A stretch of 64,000 bases of DNA, from contig CM037459.1 of assembly GCA_021014325.1 (NCBI GenBank), forward strand, positions 18,254,501 to 18,318,500. Reading direction: 5' to 3'. This document shows positions 1 to 10,610 of the stretch, piece by piece (the first letter of the stretch is position 1; each line of letters starts with the position of its first letter). This stretch comes from Plazaster borealis. Taxonomy: Eukaryota; Echinodermata; Asteroidea; Forcipulatida; Labidiasteridae. The notes beneath the pieces are model-generated. The model was not told the origin of the DNA. It saw only the letters and a list, made by a program, of their open reading frames with translations, and searched no databases. The position numbers and the translations under genes are program-made.

Positions 1-1613
1 GTGCCGCGGGTGCTGGACACTACGACGTGGTTCAGTCCCTGGTGCAGCACAAAGCGGATGTGAACCACTCCACAGTGTCGGATTCGACACCACTGAGGGC
101 AGCATGCTACGATGGAAAGTTGAACGTGGTGAAATGCTTGGTGCAGAATGACGCCAATATTCACAAGCCTAATAAATATGGCAACACGTGCATCATGATA
201 GCGAGCTACAAAGGACATTATGATGTCGTGACCTACCTTCTGGCCAATGGGGGAGACGTGAACGCCCAGGCTCACTGTGGTGCTTCAGCGATGCATTTCA
301 CGGCTGAGTGTGGTCGGTTGGAAATAGTGAAACTTCTTGTGCAACATGACGCTAAAATGCTCAAAAATGAGCACGGCCTAACACCACTCATGGTCGCATG
401 TGATAACGGCATGGCTGAGGTAGCCGAGTTTCTTATGTCCTTGCCAGAAGTTTCCAAAACAGAGAAAATCCAGGCTCTTGAATTACTGGGATCATCCTAT
501 GCAAACGACAAGGAACATTATGACATCGCTAAGACGTATCATTATTTTTACCTCGCTATGCTGCATCGATACCTAGACTCGGAAGACAGTAAAGTCAAGG
601 AACTAACAGAGCCACATGCTGCGTATGGCAACCATAGAGAATGTGTAACATTGAAGGAACTCAAAGATATCAAGAATGAGCATTTTTCTCTTCAGATGGA
701 GGCGTTAATCATTCGAGAACGAATCCTCGGTCAGCAGAATCCGGAACTACTCCACCCGATCATCTTCAGAGGGGCGGTGTGTGCAGACAGCATGCAGTTT
801 GGAAGCTGCATCACGCTATGGATGCACGCTATGGACATCCGACAGCAGCTTAATCGCTCCATCCAGAAGGACATCCTACGCTTCGCTCAAGTCTTCTCGC
901 AGATGATACATATTGGGGAGGACGTCTCCTTCACGGACATTTTCCATATACTCACAGCTGCGTTGATGGAGCTTGAATGCTGGCAGGCCAAGCTGGATTC
1001 TGCCCAAGAAGAAGTGGAAAGGAAATTGTTGCAAAGTGTATTTGATGCTGACATTCTCACAACACTTTACATCTTGATGGTCATTTCTAACAGCAACGTC
1101 TCGAAAACAAAAGAGCAAGAGTACGTGTATAAGAAACTTGTGTATCGCTTTATCTCTATCAACCCCAGAACTACTAATGGATCCACCCCTCTGCATATGG
1201 CAGTCAACCAGCTCACAGTAGTGGATGATTTCCACACGAATAATATCTGCTATTTCCCCTGCGTCAAACTTGTGGAACTGTTTCTGGAATGCGGTGCAGA
1301 TCCTAACAAGACAGACGATCTTGGCAGCACCCCCCTCCATGTTGTTGTCCAGTATAACAAGCCGATAAGTGACTTTATGACCCTGCACTCGATCATTGTG
1401 CTCTTGGCCAAAGGTGGCTGTCACTTGGATAGGACTAACCATGAAGGAAAGACGGCCTGCGAGGTGTCAACGACCAGCGTAGCAGAAATAATACTCATCG
1501 CTCACATCAAACCATCGCTGAGGTGTATCGCTGCTAGAACGATTAAGAAACATGGGTTGAAGTACAAAGGTCTTGTACCCCAGACCCTAGAGAATTTTAT
1601 TGAGCTACACTGA
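1..1613 (+). CDS. FEM1B: FEM1B orthologue, ankyrin-repeat CUL2 ligase receptor (5' partial)
   Basis: FEM1 proteins are substrate receptors of CUL2-RING E3 ligases and read C-terminal degrons; FEM1B also handles FNIP1 in reductive-stress signalling. The frame is open from base 3 to the TGA at 1611-1613 (about 536 codons) and reads AAGAGHYDVVQSLV at the window edge, so GTG at 27 is internal and not a start. Numbering from base 27: ankyrin repeats fill residues 1-140, followed by an ALELLGSSYANDKEHYDI segment (about 150-170) and a TPR-like middle with HPIIFRGAV and LRFAQVFSQMIH. Two more ankyrin repeats begin at TPLH 387 and TPLH 435. A BC-box-like SLRCIAARTI lies at 497-506 near the C-terminus. 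The AHCGA motif keeps the His-Cys pair (residues 83-84, bases 273-278) that binds zinc in human FEM1B. Matches to human FEM1B, as I recall it, run the whole length and are closer than to FEM1A or FEM1C. About 90 N-terminal residues lie to the left. The 1.6 kb without an intron agrees with the single large 3' exon of vertebrate FEM1B. Confidence 0.93.
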   Translation, partial: AAGAGHYDVVQSLVQHKADVNHSTVSDSTPLRAACYDGKLNVVKCLVQNDANIHKPNKYGNTCIMIASYKGHYDVVTYLLANGGDVNAQAHCGASAMHFTAECGRLEIVKLLVQHDAKMLKNEHGLTPLMVACDNGMAEVAEFLMSLPEVSKTEKIQALELLGSSYANDKEHYDIAKTYHYFYLAMLHRYLDSEDSKVKELTEPHAAYGNHRECVTLKELKDIKNEHFSLQMEALIIRERILGQQNPELLHPIIFRGAVCADSMQFGSCITLWMHAMDIRQQLNRSIQKDILRFAQVFSQMIHIGEDVSFTDIFHILTAALMELECWQAKLDSAQEEVERKLLQSVFDADILTTLYILMVISNSNVSKTKEQEYVYKKLVYRFISINPRTTNGSTPLHMAVNQLTVVDDFHTNNICYFPCVKLVELFLECGADPNKTDDLGSTPLHVVVQYNKPISDFMTLHSIIVLLAKGGCHLDRTNHEGKTACEVSTTSVAEIILIAHIKPSLRCIAARTIKKHGLKYKGLVPQTLENFIELH

Positions 1614-1863
1614 ATACAAAAGCAATCTGAATGTTCTCGTTAAAAATTATGAGGTTTTGCTCATCATGTGCTTGTTTGCGCAAGATGTATTGTATGACCA
1701 AAGTTGTATAACCAATGAATTATCCAATGAGATTTTTAAAAAACTGCCTTGGTTTACACATGGTTCAAAGGCCGGGAAGTTTATCTTTGAGAGGGCAAGG
1801 CCATTTTCATTTTGCAAAGGGCAGTTTTATTGGAATATCTTAGATAAAGCCTCAGGGAAACTT
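1614..1863 (+). other. probable FEM1B 3' UTR
   Basis: AT-rich sequence directly after the stop codon. I see no canonical AATAAA before the MITE that begins near 1864, so the transcript may run into the MITE or use a variant signal. Confidence 0.45.
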
Positions 1864-2249
1864 TTAAAGGCATCATACATTGTACATGTTTGGTAATTGT
1901 CAAAGACCAGTGTTCTCAATTGGTGTATCCCAACATACGCATAAAATAACAAGCCTGTGAAAATTTGGGCTCAATTGGTCATCGAAGTTGCAAGAAAATG
2001 ATGAAAGAAAAAACACCCTTGTTGTACAAGTCAAATTTGTGTGCTTTCAGATAGGGATAAAAACTTCTTGCAAGAAGTTTTTATTATTTTAGTGAGAAAT
2101 TACCTCTTTCTCAAAAACTACGTTACTTCAGAGGGAGTCGTTTCTCACAATGTTTTATACCATCAACAGCTCTCTGTTGCTCGTTACCAAGTCAGTTTTT
2201 ATGCTAATATATATTTTGAGTAATTACCAAACGTGTACAGTGCCTTTAA
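1864..2249 (+). mobile_element. TTAA MITE, family A copy 1 (palindromic centre type 1)
   Basis: Family A has terminal inverted repeats of the form TTAAAGGCACTGTACACG, then GTTTGGTAATT, and ends at TTAA on both sides. The internal landmarks, in order, are CAAAGACCAGT, AACATATGCATAAAATAAC, GAAAGAAAAAACACCC, TGTGTGCTTTCAG, a central palindrome, GAGAAATTACCTCTTTCTC and CAACAGCTCTC. This copy has a degraded left terminus. Its centre is a 28-bp perfect palindrome at 2057-2084 around CTTCTTGCAAGAAG. It lies in or just beyond the FEM1B 3' UTR. Confidence 0.85.
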
Positions 2250-3745
2250 AGGGGCATCAAGACCAAGATCAGGGCAACAGAGGCCATGGTCTCCGTGGGC
2301 CTACTTGTGTTTCCAGGTCTGGTACTTTCACTCCAAGTTTAACCCTAACTGTCCTCAACCCTTTAAAATCAAAGTATTTGTGTTTCGTTTGATTATGTTG
2401 GGTTGAGGACGGCACAAGTAAACTGAGTATGCTTTACATGGGATCAGACATACCGCCATAATCAAAGTCCAACAGTTGATCTGTTAAGTTACCATTTAAT
2501 GGTGCTGGGTTTTGTCAGAGTTAGGAAGGATCCTTGAAAATGACTGGAGGGAATTTGGGTTAAAGAACAACTGTTGATCAATGACATGTTTTGGGGATGT
2601 TGTGCCTGATTCCATACTAACCACTAATGTATGTTGTAAGTGAGCCTTGCCCTTGAGTTGCAAAACAGGCACATAACAGGCACATAATAAGCGTGCCGGT
2701 GATGCATGTGCATCATGCTATCATGTGATGAACCATCATTATAATGTATGCAACCAGCTAAAAATTGTCAATCAATGAGAGTATCAAATCCACAAACTTG
2801 TATAAAGAGTCACATGATGATTTATTACATGATAGCATTAATGAGACTGATAAAATAATCAGCACACTTACTAGATAGTCCCCACTTGAAGTCATACAGT
2901 GTAATTATAAAGTTGGCCATCTTTCAGTGTTGTCCCTTAAACAGTGGTCCGCTGGCCAAGTTAAAACATCCAAGGACCATTTAACATTCTGTCCAACTAG
3001 TCCGGCTGGCTAGATCATTGAGCTCCAACTGCTGAATGTACATCACTGATTGTTCATATTGCTTCAAGTTAGTCTCACAGTGTTGAAAGGGAACCCAAAA
3101 ACATTGACCAGTGAAAAAGTTGGCAGACTAGTGAAATGCCAAGCTAACTGGTCCCCCCCGGCTAGTCACTGAAAAAGTTAAGGGCAAACCCTGTCTTTAC
3201 AAGCAATGATACATTCATGTAATAACGCACAACTAAGCGTTATGCCCAAATGCCACATTCTGCATGCTGGAGTTTGATTAAGTTCTTTGCTTGATTGTTT
3301 GGTGAACCAATTGGCTGTGTAGAAAAAAAAACTAGAACGATTGATGCAGGCCAAAGGAACTACAATATTTCTAGGCACATCCAGCCTCACACATGTACTG
3401 TATATAGTGGTGGCTACATGTTAGAATTGAGTGTACTGTCACACCTATTGATGAAAAAAGAGACACGTGTACACGTGTACATATCAAGTTACTCTTGTCG
3501 TAGTAGTGAGCCATTCACTATGATAATTTAAAATTTAAAAAAAATAAGTGTATAATTTACAAATTATACTTTCAATAATAATTTATTTCACATTTTTATG
3601 ACTTAATGAGAACCAACAGATATAAATTATAAAATGCCTCAAAACTTAGTACAGTTATATCGCTGTTTGAGTTTAATTTTAAGAAAGGACTGCATGCAAT
3701 CATTAATTATCTTTAATCTTAATCTCACATTTTTTCCTCTTATAC
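2250..3745. other. intergenic, no gene recognised
   Basis: No coding-like frame, RNA gene or clear repeat unit seen. The stretch at 2936-3178 has several diverged CTAGT/CCAGT-type short repeats and may be an old, eroded element. Confidence 0.5.
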
Positions 3746-3930
3746 ACAGATGTGTGATAAGCACTGTATAATAAGTGCTTTCCGTGTCATGCAAAAAAAA
3801 AAAATCAAAATCCATAGGTTACTTGGGTGGGATTCGAACCCACGACCCCCGCACTCTACAGATTGAGATTCGAACCCACAACCCCCCTCACTCTACAGTA
3901 GATGTCTTAACAACTAGACCAGTTCAGATG
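3746..3930 (-). mobile_element. tRNA-derived SINE fragment (family S6)
   Basis: Contains the complement of a tRNA B-box twice (GATTCGAACCCACGACCCCC and a near copy about 40 bp later). A TGATAAGCACTGTATAATAAG segment on the 3' side recurs at 16085-16110. Similar units lie at 16060-16185, 16550-16640 and 24100-24235. The doubled B-box is probably a local duplication. Confidence 0.6.
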
Positions 3931-4153
3931 CTGTGATTACATGTACAGTAGCAGCAAATAGCAAAAAAAAAATCCAAAATATTGTTTTATCCGACAAATT
4001 TCAACAGTAAGGTGATTTTCTTTTTTCATGCTTGCCTTCATGAAAATATAATTCAATAAAATGTAAAAAATCCTTCATAGAAGGGGTTATTGATTGTTTA
4101 CCAATGTAAACATCACTAAAATATAAGATTAACAACCATCTACACTATATTTA

Positions 4154-4600
4154 TAGGCCAAGCAACAAAAGTTACGAGTTTCTCGTCTGGACTTTTAAAA
4201 AAAAGGAGGCAGGGCTTTACTACATCTGTATTTACTATTTTTCAATGTTTTTATCCAAGATGGCCGCCATGCTAAATGTGGCTGGCCAAGGTATATTTAT
4301 TCAAAGATATTGTGCTATTTGAGTATACTGATGCAATGTATGACAAAACTAATGAGTTGTATAGTTTTAGTCCACTTGCTAAGCAAGTTTCAAAATTCAG
4401 AAACGGCTGTTGTTTTGCAAAGGTGAAAAAAGAGTCTAGACAAATTCCTAGGCAAAAATAAACCAAGGAATTTTAGGGTTTTTTCATAATTTTACTTTTG
4501 TTCTTCTTTTTTCTGAAAAGAAAATAGTTTAGAAAAGGAGGCGGCCAAAAAGGAGGCGGGCAGGGACGAGAAACTCGTTACTTTTGTTACTTAGCCTTAA
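4154..4600. mobile_element. palindromic MITE, family H
   Basis: Terminal inverted repeats of about 34 bp: TAGGCCAAGCAACAAAAGTT at the left, and its near complement ending GTTACTTAGCCTTA at the right, with GAGTTTCTCGTC / GACGAGAAACTC just inside. Length about 447 bp. Both strands give mirrored short reading frames, as expected of a near-palindrome, so those frames are not genes. Confidence 0.8.
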
Positions 4601-4800
4601 TGTGTTAAAGTCCCATCTTGTAAAATTCTCATAATTTTCATTATGACCAAAGAGTGCATATATTTCTGAAACTTTGTCTGCAATATATCATGCTTTGTTT
4701 AAAAGCTTACTTTAATATTATCATGTGTTTTCATCACAAATAAATTACCCAACAGCAAAGTGATAAAAGTACACATTAGTCATCAAACTAAGTAACATCA

Positions 4801-4920
4801 GGGGCCAGTTTCATGGCTCTGCTTACCTCAGAACTCTGTGCTTACAGTTCCTGTTTTAAGTACGTTCTACAGGTTGTAAGCGCAGAATTTCACAGTAAGC
4901 AGAGCCATGAAATTGGGCCA
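4801..4920. mobile_element. foldback MITE, family C copy 1
   Basis: A 120-bp near-perfect inverted repeat. It opens GGGCCAGTTTCATGGCTCTG and closes with CAGAGCCATGAAATTGGGCC. The arms continue inward with CTTACCTCAGAACTCTG against its complement. The family recurs at 5087, 8951 and 43484. Confidence 0.85.
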
Positions 4921-5086
4921 AGCCTTTACTATTTTGGGTACATCTGTTTAAAATCAACATATAATGAAGTAAAGAAAAAACAAATTCTTGACACAAAATG
5001 ATAGTTTCACTAAAAGTTGCGAAGCGTGCAGAAGAAAGACTAGTAGACTACTGTGCTTGAAATGTGTTTATTGACTCAATTCACCT

Positions 5087-5503
5087 GGGCCCAATGTCAT
5101 GGCTCTGCTTACCATTTAAGCATCGGCGCTTAAGGAAGCAGGCATACTATTAGCCAGAGGGGTGTCTGGGTGTCTTTTGGACACCCTGTGTTAAATTTGA
5201 ACACCCTGTTTTATCTGTCATTTACATGTAAATGTATTGTAAGTGAACAATTTGGATACCCAGTTTTTATATTTCCGACAAATTTGGACACCTTTTTACC
5301 AAATCCTGGCTAAAACCTTGGAAGCAGGGAATTCCATGCTTACATCAAGAGTATTTCACAGGTTAGCAGGGAATTTTTGCTTTTGTGCTTATGTACTCCA
5401 CATTACTAGGCATTCTTCGCTTTACACAGCTGGCACAAAAGCAAAGAATGGTGATTGCAAGAACAGAACCCGACGATAAGCAGAGCCATGAAAACAAAAT
5501 TGG
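5087..5503. mobile_element. family C MITE copy 2, with a nested element
   Basis: Termini are GGGCCCAATGTCATGGCTCTG and CAGAGCCATGAAAACAAAATTGG. It is longer than copies 1 and 3 because the element at 5150-5313 sits inside it. It is itself embedded in the family J unit that continues at 5504. Confidence 0.75.
5150..5313. mobile_element. nested short element with TTAGCCAG/CTGGCTAA ends
   Basis: Starts TTAGCCAGAGGGGTGTCTGG and ends AAATCCTGGCTAA, giving an 8-bp inverted repeat at the ends. The interior repeats TTTGGACACCC / TTTGAACACCC. Related sequence starts near 8863 (ATAGCCAGAGGTGTGTCTGG), which supports a mobile unit. Confidence 0.55.
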
Positions 5504-5645
5504 AGTCAGATTCTCTAAGTGTTACTGTGCATTTTAGGCGTGGCACGTGGTGAGACCCGCACCTTATTCTTTACATGCAATTTGACTCCCAAAATGGCAG
5601 ACCATGGGCAGACCGTAGCCGTGTATAACGTCAGTGTAAAGGGTC
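5504..5645. mobile_element. family J repeat, copy 1 (right part)
   Basis: Carries AGTGTTACTG, GCATTTTAGGC and the block CAATTTGACTCCCAAAATGG followed by CAGACCGTAG. The same blocks recur at 9075-9220, 11729-11925 and 46370-46470. Confidence 0.6.
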
Positions 5646-5712
5646 AATATAGTTACAAAAATGTACAAACTACATGTATACATAAATCATTGTTACTGCG
5701 TACTTGAAGCAT

Positions 5713-5885
5713 GCGGACAACATTGGTAGCTGTCAAAGACCAGCATCCACACTTTGTGTGACCCAACATACACGTACATGTATACATGATGGTATAAAAA
5801 AACCTGTGAAAGTGTAAACTCAATCGGTCATCGGAGTCGCGAGAAAATAGTGAAAAACCCCATCAATGTTTTTTTAACATCAAAT
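5713..5885 (+). mobile_element. family A MITE, diverged left half
   Basis: GGTAGCTGTCAAAGACCAGC, GTGTGACCCAACATACACG, AACCTGTGAAAGTGTAAACTC and GGTCATCGGAGTCGC match the left half of family A at lower identity. The right half is missing. Confidence 0.55.
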
Positions 5886-6480
5886 TTCGGACAAAATGAA
5901 CTGTTTTCAACTTTTACTAATTTCTCCAAAACTATATAATTCAGGCAAAAACATTACAAGGGCAGTTTTCCACCATGACCATTTTTTTACCGTGAATCTG
6001 TGAACATTTATATTTTTAATCTTACCAATGATGCACATGCTTTCAAAGAAGTCTTAATAGAATTTTTAATTTCTGTAATTTTAATAAGTGAAACGTCATC
6101 AACTTTTCATCCTGAAGCTGTTGACAGACTCTTTTTTTTACCAGCTGCAATTTGTAAACATATTTTGTATTGAAACAAATGTATGCATCAATCATATAAT
6201 ATTCCATATCTGTCTAGCTGAGGTGCTACATGTATCTTTTCTCAATTAAAATATCCCACCTGAACTATTACATTGATCTTGTCTCTTCATTCTTGTAAAA
6301 TATGGATGAAATAAATATTGCCTCTTCAATCTCAGGCTTAGGTGTCAGGTTGGGTGGGAAGTGGCCAGCCAAGGATGTCCTGAAGTTATTTGTAATTGTT
6401 TGTCGCAGTACAAAGTACATACTGTACATTTCATGCCAGAAATTTCCAAAAAGGAGGCTCCCGACTTGGCATGTGTACTA
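5886..6480. other. intergenic between the convergent genes
   Basis: AT-rich with no gene or repeat recognised. Confidence 0.5.
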
Positions 6481-6486
6481 TTTATT
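6481..6486 (-). promoter_or_regulatory. candidate PPCDC polyadenylation signal
   Basis: TTTATT on the plus strand is AATAAA on the minus strand, about 370 nt beyond the PPCDC stop codon. The hexamer is common in AT-rich DNA, so this is only a candidate. It would make 6460-6855 the 3' UTR. Confidence 0.3.
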
Positions 6487-6855
6487 ACTTCATATTTGAA
6501 AAAAGGTGATCCCAGTGTACTGCTGCTTTGGTTTGGTTGGGTTTGTTGATTTTTTTTTAACACCCCTCCCTGGTATTAAAATTCCAGGATCCGTGCCTGC
6601 TTCATCATTGTAGGCGCAAAAGAACGTTCCCGTGGGCACACTCCCGCAATCCATTAGACAGCCAGAATGTTCCGCTTGACTGCATCATTGTGCCAAAGTA
6701 TGGAGAGCAATCCTACACAGGGGAATGTGCATTAGTTGTCCAATGGAACGGTCCATGAGCATGCGCTGAAATACTCGTCCGATCCAATTAGAACGTTTCT
6801 ACCATTCCGACTTGTAAGACGTTTCCTGAAGTTGATGTGCGTGGCCAAGTAGACA

Positions 6856-6926
6856 CTACCTGCTGAGGTTCAGTGCCTTGAGTACCTCTTGAACAATGGT
6901 TGAAACCTCAGCCATGGCACCTTTTC
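6856..6926 (-). CDS. PPCDC: phosphopantothenoylcysteine decarboxylase, last coding exon
   Basis: On the minus strand an acceptor ...TATTTTGCAG precedes base 6926, and the exon ends at the TAG in 6858-6856. It encodes (G)KGAMAEVSTIVQEVLKAL... and finishes NLSR. The first two bases complete the Gly codon split with the exon at 15050-15218, giving CGDTGKGAMAEV across the junction. GAMAEV is the conserved segment after the CGDxG flap of eukaryotic PPCDC and HAL3 proteins. The gene runs towards FEM1B. The intron upstream is about 8.1 kb and full of repeats. Confidence 0.9.
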
Positions 6927-7374
6927 CTGCAAAATAATGAGAGAGAAAAAAGTTTGAGCCAAGGAAATATGTACATAAATCAAAGGTCATGATTAGTTCA
7001 TACCAACTCAATTTCAATATTATCAAATAGAAAGTAATCAATATGTATACATTAAAAGTTCTACTGGTACCATCATTATTGTCATACATAAGTTTAATTT
7101 TTATTTTATCTCGTAAAGAACCTGTCATTTTGATCAATGCTGCCCTCTGTTGGAAGTTTTCCCCATACAGCCATATACCATACAATGAATGCAGCCAAGT
7201 CTATACTTTTTCTTTAAAAACGTTAGAGGCACAAGTTTTATCAACCAGTAATTGGCGAAAGTATGGGTGGCCTTTACTACAAAAAGAACCACCACTTTAT
7301 CATTTAAAACAACAATGCTAAAAAATTAACCGTATAACTGATAAATCAACTGTGCTACCAACAACAAAAAGTAT
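6927..7374. other. PPCDC intron (6927-15049), first part
   Basis: AT-rich intronic sequence. No gene recognised; the short open frames on both strands show no family resemblance. Confidence 0.6.
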
Positions 7375-7505
7375 AAATCTTCTTCATAAAAAAAAGAAGT
7401 TTGAATGTTTTATCAGGTTTGTGCCAACCAAGTTTTATATTATGTGATACTCACAAGGCCGACGATGTTTAATGGTGGTCAATGTTTGTACAAAAAAGGT
7501 CTTTT
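7375..7505. repeat. dispersed repeat K, copy 1
   Basis: TTCTTCATAAAAAAAAGAAG, GCCAACCAAGTTTTATATTATGTG, a TGGTGGTCAATGTTTGTA block and AAGGTCTTTT match 34450-34590 and, more weakly, 9690-9810. It is an uncharacterised interspersed repeat of about 130 bp. Confidence 0.5.
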
Positions 7506-8136
7506 GCAAGAAAGTATTTTGTTTAAAGAGGGGCTCCAAGGTCAAAGTCTCTAACCCTCATGTTAAAATGGTGTAAAATGACCTCTTCTTTACTTCTTCA
7601 GAGCAAAATTTGAAAGATGACGTCATCAGACATAAGAACTATTGGATCTATTCATTCCAAAGCTGAATTTTGGCGCCAGCCAAAAGGTCAAATTCAATGT
7701 CATTTTGATTGAATATCATCAAAATTCAAGAATCAACTGAAAATTCTCTGCACACAAATGAATCAAATGTTTTTGGATTTAACAAACATTGCACTAGAAG
7801 AGTATCAAACACAGTAGCTTTTTACACCGATTAAACCTGAGATAACAGACTTGTAATGTTTTCTGCCACTTTCGTAAGGACTCTATCTGTTGGAAAATGA
7901 GTGTATCACAAAACTGATTTTGACCTTGTTAAAAACTCAATATAAAATTGTCTGTACATGGTGACAAATCCATAATTTGTTGTAGTAAATTGGGAAAATG
8001 ACTGATACTTATACACAAAAAAAACCTTACTACAAATGTCAGTCTTGTTAGTCTTTGCTGGAAAAAAACCCGAAACTAGGAGGTATGTTGATCCGATGAC
8101 ATTGCTATCTTTTGGAAACCCTTGGTCGATTTATAG
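7506..8136. other. intronic, nothing recognised
   Basis: No coding-like frame or repeat structure seen. Confidence 0.5.
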
Positions 8137-8290
8137 ATTTTAAGGAGCTTCTTGGAACAGTTTCCTCATTGCTATACATTAAGTAGATCAAACAGCAGGA
8201 TTTCTTTATATCTGATGAATATTTTTTGCAATTTGTTCACCATGCAGACGTAAAAAGGTCTGCATTCAGATACAACTCTGAAATTTCTCA
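8137..8290. repeat. dispersed repeat L, copy 1
   Basis: About 150 bp alignable with 62453-62608. Shared blocks include AAGGAGC, TTGGAACAG/TTGGAAACAG, AGTAGATCAAA, TTTCTTTATATCT and TCTGAAATTTCTCAT. I cannot assign it to a class. Confidence 0.55.
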
Positions 8291-8950
8291 TCCCTAAAAT
8301 GCTGCAAATCTCTATGAGTAATCATATTATCTGTCTGACCATGCATGCAAGCTTTTAATGCCTTGATTTAAGATGATACATTTATTGCATAGTCTTGACT
8401 TAAGTCTTTAAAGCATGCATGCACGCCTTTAAGGCCAAGATGTTAAAAATGAGACCCAGTCTGGCAAAACCCCAAACTTCTCAGCATTTACAATGTGCAA
8501 TACCCACGAACAGGTCAACAAATGACCCCAGGGACCAATTTTCAAGTCACCATATGGAGCATTTCCTCTAGATTCTGATGGAGAAGACAAATTCTGAAAC
8601 ATTGTTGAGAACATTGATAATATTCACGATAAAAACCACAATTTCACTTATGAAAATTGTGCAAAAGGTTGCCAGAGCCAGTCACAAATGTTAATAAACA
8701 CAGAGCGAGAGGGCCTTTCTAAAATGACAGCTTCATGCCGCTCTCGGCTCCTTAGCTCTTGTCCACACCCTTTTGCTGCCCCGTGCCACGAGCACATCAT
8801 TTTAAAATCGTTAGAAATGCCAGCCAAAGACTAAATGCATCAATTCGAAAGGCCCTCGGTGATAGCCAGAGGTGTGTCTGGTTGGTTTTGGGGTCTCTGT
8901 AATTGTTTTGGATGCTTGCTATTTGCATGTGGAGGTATTGATCCAATTCA

Positions 8951-9074
8951 CCTAGGCCGAATTTCATGGCTCTGCTTACCGTGGAATTCTGCGGTTGTGG
9001 CCCATAGAATCACCCTTTTACAGGGCGCTGTAAGCGTAGCATTCTGTGGTAAGCAGGGCCAAGAAATTGGGCCC
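8951..9074. mobile_element. family C MITE, copy 3
   Basis: Begins CCTAGGCCGAATTTCATGGC and ends with the complement ...GCCAAGAAATTGGGCCC. It folds back on itself over about 120 bp. It interrupts family J sequence: CCAATTCAC to the left, and CGTCATCATC then GGTTGCGCCATTTTGGGAGT to the right. Confidence 0.8.
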
Positions 9075-9220
9075 TGACGTCATCATCACACTAATCTTGG
9101 TTGCGCCATTTTGGGAGTCAATGTCCCAGAGATTAAACATGTGCGCACCATATTTTTGAGTGCAATTTGACTCCCAAACTGGCATGTGGCAGACAGTAGC
9201 ATTTGTGCAATAGAAAGTTA
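9075..9220. mobile_element. family J repeat, copy 2
   Basis: GGTTGCGCCATTTTGGGAGT and, about 70 bp on, the inverted block TTTGACTCCCAAACTGGC followed by CAGACAGTAG. The TTTTGGGAGTCA/TGACTCCCAAA pair is an internal inverted repeat shared with the other J copies. Confidence 0.65.
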
Positions 9221-10203
9221 GCAACAATTGGGCGCCCTGTTTTTAAAATTTACAGCTAATTAATAGGGCACCCTATTTCCGAAATCCTGCATCATACAAA
9301 ACAACATAAGAGAACTACAGGTACATGACCTTGTAGGTGGAGACAGCTGCAAACTAATCAACAGATCAATAAAACAAAACCTAAGCACTACGTATACCAC
9401 TGCACTCTCTACAAAGCATCAATATTTCAAGTAACACTCATGCACTATGGGAAATACAGATAAAGTCTTCACCAAAGATTCAACGGGCCTGGAATTACAC
9501 GGAGGCCACGGCCTCTGTTGCCCCTGGTCATGGCCTTGGTGCCCCTTAAAAATGTTTCCCATAGACTTTAAGATTTTCCAATGGAAGTGAAAATGGCCTG
9601 AAAGATGAAATTTCGGGCCTTACTTGGCCTCATATAAAGTGCTTTTGGATCTTGTGTGATAATAAATCAATTGTGCTACTCAAAACAAAAAGTAAACATT
9701 CTTCATTTAAAAAAATGCTTTAGCGTTTTCTTAACTATAGGGCAAATTTTCGCAAACCCAGTTACTGAATATGTTTTGATACTCAAGAGCGGCCACTAAA
9801 AATGATGGTCTCCATTTGTAAACAAAAGAAAAGTCCATAGAGGGTGTCACATACAGAGTGTTGCGGATACTTAACAAGAACAAAAGTCCGACTTGGATTA
9901 AGTCTGGGGTAGTTTGCGTCCCAGTGGACAGCAAGCAGTGGTTGACCTAACACTTGTCTATATGCTGTATTCCTTTAAAAGACGTTGATGATCAGGTGCA
10001 ACCGTTTGTCAATGAAGAGACAAGATATTGAGTTTCTCAAATGGACCAGATGGTTTTAAATTAAATTTGTCCCAATCTATGTGGACTCTCAAGACACGTG
10101 CATGCTGTTGAATAAGAAATTGTGTCCCTGAGCAAACTTTATCAACTGTATTTCACGACTTGAACATTTTTGCACCATGGGACAAGTCATACAAATTAGA
10201 ATT
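9221..10203. other. intronic; contains repeat K copy 2
   Basis: No gene seen. 9690-9810 is a diverged copy of repeat K (ATTCTTCATTTAAAAAAATG, GATACTCAAGAGCGGCCAC). The rest shows no structure I recognise. Confidence 0.45.
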
Positions 10204-10610
10204 TGGGGTCTCTGGGGGGGGGGGGCACTTTTCTCTCTGTGGAATTGATTTAGATTTGTTTGGTTTTTTATTTATTTTTTGGTTTAAGTAACTAAGACAA
10301 ATTTTTCCAATAGTAAAAAATTACAATTTTTTGATCAATGCCATGCAGTTTAAATGATAAAACAACTACCCAAGGAACTGACAAATTATTTTAGGAAAAA
10401 CAAACATAGAACAAGGTATAATAATGAGAATTTTTGGTCTCTATGGAGAAGATTACTCTCTAACTGTGGGATTGATTTATATACATTTGTGTGTGTTTTT
10501 TCAAAGTAAGATACTTTTTATGGTAAAAATATTCATCAATGCAGTGCAGTTCAGATTATAAAACAACTTCCCCAACAACTGACTAATTACTTCAGGAAAA
10601 CAAACATTGA
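10204..10610. repeat. diverged local tandem duplication (~230 bp unit)
   Basis: Two head-to-tail units start at about 10204 and 10436. Shared blocks in the same order: GGTCTCT, TCTCT..TGTGG.ATTGATTTA, ATCAATGC.ATGCAGTT, AAAACAACT.CCC, AACTGAC.AATTA, AGGAAAA.CAAACAT. Unit 1 carries a run of 13 G. Divergence suggests an old duplication. Confidence 0.6.

Noticed and set aside
1600..1896. 98-codon frame after FEM1B
   Set aside because: Lies in the 3' UTR and ends in the MITE; no similarity to FEM1 proteins.
4272..4466. Overlapping open frames on both strands
   Set aside because: They are mirror images caused by the near-palindromic family H MITE.
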